In this document: positions 33,648-43,722 of the stretch, in pieces | How the letters are laid out: the number at the start of each line of letters is the position of its first letter | Numbering within the stretch: the stretch's first letter is position 1 | Notes under the pieces: generated by a model | What the model was told of the DNA's origin: nothing | The model's database searches: none | What the model saw: the letters and a program-made list of their open reading frames with translations, nothing else | Origin: Tetracentron sinense | Taxonomy: Eukaryota > Streptophyta > Magnoliopsida > Trochodendrales > Trochodendraceae | Length of the DNA: 64,000 bases | NCBI GenBank assembly: GCA_015143295.1 | Contig: CM026562.1 | Span: 434,001-498,000, forward strand | Reading direction: 5' to 3' | Program-made: the position numbers and the translations under genes

Positions 33648-34990
33648 TGTAAGCACCCAATTTTTACACCCCTAGTTAACTATGGTTAAGTCCCTTAACT
33701 ATGGTAATCCCCAATCAAATCCCTTGACCCTAGGATAAACTATAGTTAAGCTTAACCCTAGGTATAACCCTAGTAGACCATAGGTAAACCCTAGCCTAGC
33801 CCTAGCCTAACCCTAGGTATAACCCTAGTACACCCTAGGTAAACCCTAGCCAAACCATAAGTAAAGCCTAGCCTGAGATTAGCCCAAGCCTAGCCTTAGC
33901 CTAGCCCTAGCCCTAGCCTTAGTCTAGCACAAAACCTAGGTAAACCCAAGCCCTAGTAAGCCCTAGGCCCTTAGGGCTTGAGCCATAAAGCCTAAAAGCA
34001 CTAGAAACTCATCCATCTCAGCCTTGGCCAAAAGCTCAGGCCAAAAAATTCGACCTCCCGTACCGTGTGCATGCCTGGGCCACGGCCTGTTGGGCAAAAC
34101 CCCTTGGTGTCGGTAATGGGATTACCGACACCCAAACTTTCAAAGCATTAGGGTTGTCGGCAATCCCAGTGCCGACACCCACTGAGTTTTGCTTTTGCGG
34201 TGCAACCCCCCCTGCTCGGTCAGTGCATGCTCGTGCAGCTCCACTCCAACCTGCACACGCCTTTTCACCTCATGAGAACCCCTTACCAACCCTTGTACAA
34301 ATACCCCATGTGTCCCCTTTGAGGTTCAACTATAAAGGGCAACACCACCAAGCCAAAAAGGGGCTGCAAAATCTCCAGACCCAACCCACTGTGCGTTGTC
34401 CAAGCTCTCAGCCCTTGTCCCAGGTCCTCCAACAAAGCCTCAGCTCGTCTCAGGCACGCTCAGCTTGGAACAGCTGCGCACTACCACTTGTAGTGCCACC
34501 GCTAAGCTCCACCGCCACCACCACACCCCTATCTTGGCGAGAAGAAGCAGTAGTAGGGTAGGGCTTCCCCCTACCCATTTTTTTCCTTTTGTTATCACCA
34601 TTGTGAGCTCCTGGTCCATTCCAGGGGAGTACCTGCTTTGCATTGACAGAGTACCCACTATGGGGGGTCTCTCCCCCCTTCTGGGTATAGCATCGCTCCA
34701 GAAGGGTCTGGGAGTCCCTCATGCCATGAGGGAACCTCTGGGTCCAACCCCATAGCAGCCCCATAGAGGGGATTACAGTTTCTGGAAAAATCCAAGGTGT
34801 CGGTAAACTCAATACTGACACCCCTGCTCTTCTCTGTTTGAGGGCTTGTGGGCCTCACTTGAGTCCTTTTGGGTCATTCCAAAGCCAAGGTTAGGTCTCC
34901 CTCGACTTCCCCTAAAGCTTACCTGAAGACTCTGAGACCCCTAGTCAAGCTTAACCAGGGTTAAAACACCAAAGAGCAGAAACTATCAAA

Positions 34991-35017
34991 GGTGTCGGTA
35001 ATGGGATTACCGACACC
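34991..35017. repeat. Perfect 12-bp-stem hairpin, loop GGG
   Basis: Arm GGTGTCGGTAAT, loop GGG, then the exact complement arm. Its counterpart in the 3' LTR has loop CCC. Confidence 0.98.
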
Positions 35018-35774
35018 TGTGATTTTATGTAACAGTGTGATTGTGCCAATTTGGCCCGCAGTGGAGCGCACACCAGGCCTCCCCTAAGGCCCAACCCAGG
35101 ACCATTATGTTCCCCTCATGGCCCTCTTTAAAACCGTATGTTGTGGGCTCCTCACATCATCACCTAACCAAAGTTACAGGGGTTCAAATTTGCCAAAAAA
35201 TCACTATTACTGTCGGTAATTAGTTTACCAATAGTATGTATTTTGAGCTTTTTTGGGTCCATAGAGTGGGCCCACAATCCATGGGGGCTTTCCTTTGGAC
35301 TTGGCATGACCCCTAGGGTCCACCCAGAGCTTAACCAGACCTGCCTTTAAGTAACCATGGTTAACTCAACCATGATTGAGAGTTAACCATGGTTAACTTA
35401 CCAAATCAACTTTAAAAAATCTGGAAAAATCCCTAAAATTAAAAAAAAAATCTAAAATGGCAGCAAACATCGTTTTTTGGATCATGCTCATCCCTAATCA
35501 TGGTTAGATAAACTTAAGCATGGTTGACATTTGGTTTAACCATGGTTAAGCCTATTTAAACATTGGTTAAATTTTCAAAATTCATGAAAAATGTAAGAAA
35601 GACAATATGATGTTCAAATTTGCCCTACCACGGTTATTAGGACTAACCATGGCTAAACCCATGTATTAACCATGGTTAACCCACTTAACTTGGGAAATTT
35701 TGAGAAAAAAAGCCCTAAAATCATCAAATCAACATTTAAGGACCATAATTCAAACTTGGACCTTCAACCCTTGG

Positions 35775-36060
35775 CCTACTGGGCCCAACTTAGCCTACTG
35801 GGCTCATCCTAGGCCTACCGGGCCGAACCCTAAGTCTACCGGGCTTACCCTTAGCCTATTGGGCCCAACCATAGTCTACCGGACTAAACCCCAAGCCTAC
35901 CGAAGCCCAATCTCGGCCTACCGGGAGAAACCCTAGTCTACCGGACTCCCTCTCAGCCTATCGGGCCTAAGCCTACTGAGCTTCAACCTTGACTTACTGG
36001 GCCCAACCAAACCAAGCACTTGACCAACCCGGTCAACTCAACCCTAGTCTACTGGACTAG
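35775..36060. repeat. CCTACCGGGCC minisatellite, 5' LTR
   Basis: About a dozen 18-24-bp units GCCTACYGGGCCYAAC/AGTCTACCGGACTAAAC. The same array is at 45830-46165 and, reversed, at 13990-14180. Confidence 0.9.
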
Positions 36061-36498
36061 ACTCTAAGCCACCCTTGGTGCACACACAACACATCCCTTA
36101 GCCTCGGCATGAGCTCATGTGCTAGAACTACGCTCGGTCTGATCTCACTCCAATGTGAGTACGTAGGCAGCCCAACCCGGGTTCGACCCTAGTTTAACTT
36201 TTCCCTTTCTTAGGTTAGTATAAAGTAAATCAAAGGCATTTGACTAACAACTTGACTTCAATTGGCTTAAACCTAGTAAGTAGGGAACTGTTGCAAAAGA
36301 AAAGTACTGGGGTGCCTAATACCTTCCCCGGGCTTAACCGAACCTCTTACCCAGAACTTTAAGTAGACCAAGACCTTATCCATTATCATGAGAATTATCC
36401 CTACCGAATAAATAAGTGGCGACTCTAGTCATAAAATCAACTGACCATATCCCAAGGAGAGCACCCATTGTGTACAGACACCGAAATCCTTATTCACA

Positions 36499-38599
36499 GC
36501 TCTAATGACCCTGCTGGGGACGATTATGGACTTAAGGTTCAACCCGGAACCTAAGTTTAAGCCAATTAAACCTCAACATCACTCAAATGCCTTAAGATTT
36601 AGTCTAATACTAACTCTTTTATCTCTCTTAGTTGTATTGTGTACTGTGTATCCCATACATGTTATAGTAGTGTAACAACCCTCAAACCCTTTAGACAGGC
36701 TTAATACGTTTACGGCTGCTGGATGATTATCCTCAGTGACAGAGGCTTAAAAGTCTTGGAGGTTTGCGGAGTTACTCCTGCTGGGTGATTACCCTCAAGG
36801 AAAATTCTGAACGCTCCCGCTTACACCAATCGTTCATTTTCAAGGGAGTGACATATACGGTGTTAAGTGATCTCCTCACCCTTAGGAACACATTTGCATC
36901 AGTCCAATATGCATACATGTAGCCTAGGCCAAGGTATAGTTTACAAGCAGCCAAACCTGGAGGGATACTCTAAACCCTAACTTACTTGCACACCCACCCA
37001 GGGGTATGTGACGAGTCAAACTTGTGCCTGTAATAAAACACATCCTATCTCGCATCCTAACATCGCACATGGGGTTCAAATCCCAAGTAGATTGGCCTTC
37101 ACAGGGTCTATCCCCAACCTTGACCTGATAGGCCCCGGGTCCCAACAACCCGGATAAAGTATGTCGGACATCTGTCCGATTGCCCTATTAGATTACATGT
37201 GCTCTAACAAAAAAATCTCTGCATCATCTTTGCATCCCGCACCTGCAGTACACAGTACATCAAGTTTGTCTAGATGGTAGGTCCTTTAGGGATAACCCAG
37301 TCAATTGGTCAACTGGCCCGACCCGTGCATTTAACTTCACCGGGGCATATGATCGCGACCTCCAAAAGGTAATAGAGGCCGTCACCCCGAGTCAGCGTAT
37401 CACTTGGGCCCAGTACCACAAAGTCGGGACTATCCTAGACCTATTCATGGTTAAACCAGACCCGTGCCTCATAAAAAAAGATATCCAGTATCGGAATCCA
37501 TCTCATATGATGTTCTGTGTCTAACATTGGAAGAGATTTAGCGCAGCTCAGGGTTAAATGTGGACGGCAAAGCAATTACACCACACTACAAGACAACATA
37601 CCAGGCAGACCTATCCAGGTTCTTGCATATTAAGGCTGCCTACTTGCAGCCTGGCCTTAACGGCCCTTTTGGTAGGATACAAGTATTATATCTTGAACAC
37701 AGTACAAGCGCAAGTAGAACCTTGATTCTCTTACAGTAGAACTTCCCGGTCTCAACGCCCTTGCACTAAATCCTAGATGTTCAATGCTGCCGAAGCCTTT
37801 TAGAACATGGAGGTTAAGGTCACATCCCTCTAACAGCAAATCATGGGCTTGAACGGAATGCCCCGACCACTTGACTTCGCGATCCCTGAAGGACCTGCCT
37901 AGGATTGAGTCTTTTCTCTTTTTGAGTCGCAGTCTTGTACTCTCCTCCTGCACATCAAATGCAAAATCTTTTCTAGCATCCTTTTCCTTGCATCATGTAA
38001 GACACTCTACTCATAATGCCACCCTAGTATTATGGATAAACACTTACACTGTGTATCTCCGGCATCACTGCATCATCCATGCACCCTCATCATTGTCCAT
38101 GCACTGCGTTTGCACCAGCTAGGATCACTGCATCTGCAATTGCACCACCAGTACGCTACATTAGTAGCACCAGCACACTACACTAGGCATTTACACATGC
38201 ACCACCGCATCTGCATTACTAGGGCACCGCACTCGCACTTATCCAGGAAAACATAGAACCTGGTCTATCCTAGTCTAGGCATCGTCATCCAAGCTGCAGT
38301 CTGCGCTAGCATCCCTAGAGTCCAGTCTATCCTAGCCCAGACACCTTTGCCATAACACTGTATCTATCATCACTCGTGCATCTGTAGAGTACAGCCTACA
38401 CATCATGTAGTAGACAACACTCCTAGAAGTGACCCGACCAGAAAAATCCATAGACTATGTCTATCCTTCACTCTGTCTCATTAGGAGTGCTGCTTAGGGT
38501 CGAGCCTTTCCTCTTTTGAGTCTTACCTCATTCATCGGGTTTTTATCCGCGCATGCTCATGTATTTTAGATTCACATACCTTACCTCCGGTATTGAATC
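36499..38599 (+). other. Leader and 5' interior of the Tat-like element
   Basis: Just after the LTR, CTCTAATGACCCTGCTGGGGACG stands where a primer site should be; its tRNA partner is uncertain. No sustained frame. Fragments such as VKPDPCLIKKDIQY (37450-37490) hint at an eroded gag-region ORF, but I cannot assign it. Confidence 0.4.
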
Positions 38600-39148
38600 G
38601 CTCCATCTTTCCAGATCTCACCTTACCGAGGCGGCAACTTAAGGATCCAAGTAATACAACGCGGAGAAGCATCAAGTAGCCAAGAAATCATCTTGACAAC
38701 CCTTCTCCACCAAGAGCAGGACATCAAGGACATCAAGTCTCTCCTCCAAGACATGGCTATCACTCTCGACAAGCTCCGAGCGGCACAAAGGCAAACCTAG
38801 ATCCGCCCTCCTACCATTTAGGCAAACACACCTAGCCCAGTGGCACAACCATCGAGGCCTTCCCCTCGCCAGCTTCCTAAGCCTCAGGCATCGCACAGAC
38901 ATTTCACCCCTTGTCCCCTCTGCCAGCTCCTACTAGTTCTCAGTGATAGGAAACTGATCGTGCTCCGCGGACCTACACAACTACTACCTCCAGAAAAGAG
39001 AGGCTGCAACTACCAGGAGAACGAGCACTGTGCTTTCCATCAAGGCCCTGGACATTCCACTGATTGCTGTATTGCTCTAAAGCATGCAGTCGAAGACATA
39101 ATCAACGAGGGTAAACTCGACTATCTGCCTGGTAGCTGGAGCTCTTGA
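38600..39148 (+). pseudogene. gag remnant with Tat-type zinc finger
   Basis: The frame at 38995-39140 reads NEHCAFHQGPGHSTDCC, then ALKHAVEDIINEGKLDYLPG. This matches the C-x-F-H-x3-GH-x3-C finger and following helix of Tat/Ogre gag proteins, which bind element RNA. Upstream, 38700-38900 is Gln/Ser/Pro-rich with a short helical repeat (DIKDIKSLLQDMA). It is the only recognisable coding remnant in the element. Stops lie on both sides. Confidence 0.6.
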
Positions 39149-40330
39149 AAACCCTATTCAGCCCATCACCAAGCCACCATTATGCCACCCAGAGCAGTGC
39201 CTTCACCAGTCCATCTGAAGAAGGTGACTTGAAAACAAAATGCTGAGTTCGGGCGATCAGAAACAAGCCGAGTCTAAGTCAGTCTTAGTTAGGTTTCTCT
39301 TCCTGTAAGAGTCTGCCACAGTGGCCCCTATACTAGTCAGTGTAGAGTCAAACTCTTTCAATTCAATGAAATCACTCTTTTTCTCAAGAGTTTCATCTCC
39401 ATTATCATACTTGCATAACATAGCTGAATACTTCCTAAGCTTATTAGCTATAACAGAAGGTCGCTGAAACGGATAATCAGACCCAAAATCCTCAGGGACA
39501 GAATATGATGAAAAGCAGAATTCTCATTTAGAAACCTCATCCTGTACAGAGCCGGGCAGCAAATGCAAAGGTCAAGACCCTGTCGCGCTAGGAGTAGGGG
39601 ACATTCAAAAGCAAGGGGCAAGCCCATCTCCAATCATCCGACATGATTCCAGCTCCCCCAAGACAATGCTTGGAGCAGGGAGGCAACTTGTTTTTTCAAA
39701 ACATGAAGCAAAGCTAACACCCGAACAAGCGGCTGAAAACTGCGGGATAGTTGCACAAATCTACTAGTTATGGGGCAAATACCTCGCCCGACAAATGCTA
39801 GGGGCAATCTCGGATTGATCATCGGATCCCGAATCAATCAAATGGGCAAAATCAAAGTTCAGTGCTTAAAGGTCTTGTTTGATAACGCTTGCACTTTTAG
39901 CCACTTTGGGAAAGGACAGGAAGCCATCTTTGGAACCCCCTTCATCCCCTTTAATGCAAACCCATTTTACAAATCAAGAAAATCCGCTAGTTAGCCCATT
40001 TGAGCCTAATAGCCTTTCTTTCACAAAAACCTTTTCAGAGGACACCCTCCCTTGCTAACAGTGACATTTGCTTGAACTACGTCATGACCTGATCTTGCAA
40101 CGGGTACGTAGGCAATCTGAAAAATCAGGTACGGTCACAAAAAGGGATCACACCTCCCCCTGATCTCCCCACACAAAATCAAAACATCCCCAGGGGAACC
40201 AAGGCCTCACTAGAACTTTTCCCCACAGAGCCCATCAGAGCAAAAATCCTTTCAACTTCCATAGTCGAGTCGACTCTCAAAGGTATAAAAACTTTTCATC
40301 AAAGGAAATCCCAAAATAGAAGTCGAAACA
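39149..40330 (+). other. Interior of the Tat-like element without recognised coding
   Basis: Non-coding. Contains GGGTACGTAGGCAATCTG (40103-40120), the usual landmark of the 3' region of these elements. Confidence 0.5.
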
Positions 40331-40359
40331 TCTTCAAGAGTCAGAGACTCCCCAAACAA

Positions 40360-41190
40360 AGACAACATCTCTCACTCTCCCCAGCAGAGACAACATCTCT
40401 CACTCTCCTCAGTAGAGACAATATCTCTCAAATTCCCCAGTGGAGCAAATTTTTTTTTTTTTTTTAAATCTCCCCAAGAGAGTGAAGATTAGCTGTAACA
40501 AATACATATCACCGAGGGAGTGCAAATCAGCTGCAACCAAAGCAATCTCAGGGTGTCCCAAATTTCGGTCCCCTAGCCTACATTTCATCCTATCACAGGT
40601 CTTCCTAGATCCTCTAGAGACTGAAAGTGCAAACAGCTTATCATGCAAGTATCCGAGAGCGAAATACCAACATCCAAGGCAATGAAAACAGAACTCCATC
40701 GCAGGCCCGATGAAAACTAGAAATGGCATCGGTGTGCAAAAATTACGCGAACTCCAGACCTAGTCTCGAGACCAGGGGTACAAAAAAAGAAGAAAATTTA
40801 TCAACTTCGTAGGCATGAGGAAAATCGGCAACGGCCTCATTGCGCAAGAATTATGCAAACCCCATGAGTTGGTCATTCCAAGGGTAAAAAAGGGAGAAAA
40901 AGCTGAAAATCAGTTCGGTAGCAACATCTGGTAACGATCAGACTTATCGGATTCCCTAAATATCCCCAGCAGTCAGCATCACTCTACGGACCGGTATCCT
41001 CAGTAGAGATTCCAACAAAGAATATCTCCAGCAGGTGTTTAACTCCTGAGCTTTCCCCAATAGAGAATCCTTCAGAAAACATCTCCCCAGCATATAGGCA
41101 AACATCGGGAAATCCCCAGCAAACTGGAATTCCCCAAACTCTTCGCCAGTAGTCTCCAACAGAGTTCAAATCCCCAGCAAACAACTGATG
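40360..41190 (+). repeat. CCCCAGCAGAGnnAA-type dispersed repeats
   Basis: More than fifteen short units of the form CTCCCCAGYAGAGACAAYATCTC or ATCCCCAGCAAAC, clustered at 40370-40445 and 40965-41195. Confidence 0.75.
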
Positions 41191-41689
41191 TTCTCTAGCA
41201 AAGTCCGACTCCGCAAGGTGCAAAGCAGGACTTCATCAATATCACTGTAGGACAAATCTATTCAGCATCATACGCTACCCCCTAAGGACATAACCCATTC
41301 ACCCTATGAAAGTGGTTTCCCTGTTAAATTGCATCAGCAAAAGAAGCATTCAACTTCAAACCCTGAGTCTTCTTCTCATTGGATCAATCATCCACGAATT
41401 CCCAGGTAGCTCCTAAGTGTGCAACCCCTGTAACATCTCCTAATCACAATCAGAGTTCCATTATTCACCAAATCAATCATTCTAAGTATCGGTCCATCAG
41501 CTTGGTCAGATTAAAAAGAATTCAACAATCGCTCAAGATGCATCCCAATTCCAGCAATGACTGAGAGTAAGATCGAATGCCTCTAGAACCTTCAATTAGC
41601 AAAGGAATGGTCTCCAAGAGTGAGTCATATACTCAGCCCTCCGTCAGCCTACATACAACACCTATAAAACCCAAGTATAGGTCAAGTCG

Positions 41690-41960
41690 TGTATGCCATT
41701 CACACACACAATCCTACACAGTCAGTACACATACTCTCGCTACAAGTTGTACATTAGTTGCACACACTCAATCGAGTTGCACATAATACACTCTAGCTGC
41801 ACACTAGTTGCACACACTCAATCGAGTCACACATAATACACTCTAGCTGCATCCTAGTCGAGTCACACATGATGCACTCTACCTGCACATTAGCTGCATA
41901 CACTCAACAAAGTTGTACACTAGTTGCACACACTCAATCAAGTCACTCACTGCACTCAAG
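41690..41960 (+). repeat. ~50-bp tandem repeat (TAGTTGCACACACTCAAT)
   Basis: About five copies of a unit with CGAGTCACACATAATACACTCTAGCTGCA and TAGTTGCACACACTCAAT. The clearest full period is 50 bp. Confidence 0.85.
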
Positions 41961-42217
41961 CTAGTTGTATTCAAAATTTCACATTGCACTCTAGTTGCAC
42001 ACAATCAAATTGCACTCAATGCACCTTAGCTACATACTAGCCGCATACAAGGTGAAAGCCTCATCCAATGGATTCAAGTTGCACCACGTTACACTTTAAC
42101 CATACGCACCTAATCCGGTCGCAACTACAGTTGCACCCCAGTTGCTTCTCAGCATCATCAAAATCCAATGCCTCTCGACCATACTAATATCAAATCCGGT
42201 ATTATGCCTCAACCTTT

Positions 42218-43405
42218 GTGACACCTCCGTGTGTCCTTGACATCCTGTGTGTACCTTTACAGTGTACACTACCTGCATGTCCTCCATTGTGACACCCCCG
42301 TGTGTCCTCGACGTCCTGGTGCTCTATGACAACTTCGTCACATCGTAGTCTCACCAGCATGTCCCACCTCTTTGACACCCCTGTGTGTCCTTGACATCCT
42401 GGTGCTCCGTGACAATCTCATCACATTGCAGTCTCACTAGCATATCCCACCTTTGTGACACCTCCGTGTGTCCTCGACGTCCTGGTGCTCCGTGACAACC
42501 TCATCACACCTCAATCTCACCAGCATGTCTCCCTTTGTGACACCCCCGTGTGTCCTAGACATCCTGTCTGCTCCGTGATGCTCTCGTCACACCGCAGATT
42601 CACCAGCATGTCTCCCTTTGTGACACCCCCATGTGTCATCGACATCCCGTGTGTACCTTTACAGTGTACACCACCTCCATGTCCCCCCTTTATGACATCC
42701 TCATGTGTCCTAGACATCCTATGTGCTCCGTGACGCCCTCGTCATACCACAGTCTCATTAGCATGTCCCCTTTTATAACACCCTCATGTGTCCTTGACAT
42801 CCCGTATGTACCTTTACAGTGTACACCACCTGCATGTTCCCCCTTTGTGACACCTCCGTGTGTCCTAGACATCCTATGTGCTCCGTGACGCCCTCATCAC
42901 ACTACAGTCTCACTAGCATGTCCCTTTTGTGACACTCCCGTATGTCCTTGACATCCAGTGTGTACCTTTACAGTGTACACCACTTGCATATCCCTCACTT
43001 GTGACACCCCCGTGTGTCCTTGACATCCTGTGTGCTTCGTGATGCCCTCGTCACACCGCAGACCCACCAGCATGTCCTTCCCTTGTGACACCCCCTTGTG
43101 TCCTTGACATCCTGTGTGCTCCGTGACGCCCTCATCACACCGCAAACTCACCAGCATGCCCCTCCTTTGTGACACTCCCGTGTATCCTTGACATCCTATG
43201 TGCTCCATGACGCCCTCATCACATCGTAGACTCACCAGCATGTCCCTCCTTTGTAACATCCCCGTATGTCTTTGACATCCCGTGTGTACCTTTGCAGTGT
43301 ACACCACCAATGTGTCCCCTTGTGTGACATCCCCGCTTGTCTTAGACATCCTGTGTGCTAACCTTGTCACACCACAGTCTCACCAGCATGTCTCCCCTTT
43401 TAACA
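42218..43405 (+). repeat. Tandem array with two unit lengths (~83 and ~72 bp)
   Basis: Fifteen units, each starting GTGACACCCCCGTGTGTCC. The ~83-bp type (82-84) continues TGCTCCGTGACGCCCTCRTCACA ... CACCAGCATGTCC. The ~72-bp type (71-72) instead has GTACCTTTACAGTGTACACCACC. In order the spacings are 71/73, 83, 83, 82, 83, 72, 83, 72, 82, 72, 84, 84, 84, 71. Because many units are multiples of three, open frames run through on both strands, for example 43370-42897. Confidence 0.95.
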
Positions 43406-43707
43406 CCCCGCATATTCCAGATACCTCATGTGTCATTCGACCGACTCGGTTAATCCACTCTAGGAGATGCAGTTTCGAACACACCATCCCGAGCAAGCTT
43501 TCCCGCTGAGCGCCTTCGGGCCATGCCATCCCGACATCTCTAATCTTCCCCGGCTACTCGCTACCTCCTAGCAGTAGTCCTAATTACTTCACGTGCACTC
43601 ATTACTTGCACATCACACACCATGCTGCATTTCCCTAAACCCCTTTGGTGTAAAAATCAGATGATTCCAATCTTTGTCGTTCAAATCGCCAATCTCGGCA
43701 TTCTCTG

Positions 43708-43722
43708 ACAAAAAGGGGCAGC
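43708..43722 (+). other. Polypurine tract of the Tat-like element
   Basis: ACAAAAAGGGGCAGC immediately before the 3' LTR, the primer for plus-strand DNA synthesis. Confidence 0.85.

Larger units (their letters stand above)
33648..36498 (+). repeat. 5' LTR of the Tat-like element
   Basis: It starts TGTAAGCACCC and ends TTATTCACA. In order it has degenerate CCTAGCC/ACCCTAGG runs (33770-33960), a series of GTGTCGG...CCGACAC hairpins (34106, 34155, 34796, 34991, 35210), repeated AACCATGGTTAA palindromes (35350-35690) and a CCTACCGGGCC minisatellite (35775-36060). The long open frames inside recur in the 3' LTR and show no protein motif. Confidence 0.93.

Noticed and set aside
33770-33965. Interstitial telomere repeat
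   Set aside because: The unit is CCCTAG/CCTAGCC-like, not CCCTAAA, and is part of both LTRs.
34067-34821. Open frames of 120-164 codons on both strands
   Set aside because: They are inside the 5' LTR, recur broken in the 3' LTR (44133-44978), overlap on opposite strands and show no motif.
42897-43370. 157-codon open frame on the minus strand
   Set aside because: It lies wholly within the 83/72-bp tandem array. The plus strand is also open there, and no known domain or start context supports coding.
42218-43405. CRISPR-like repeat-spacer array
   Set aside because: Units are continuous tandem repeats without unique spacers, inside a plant retrotransposon.
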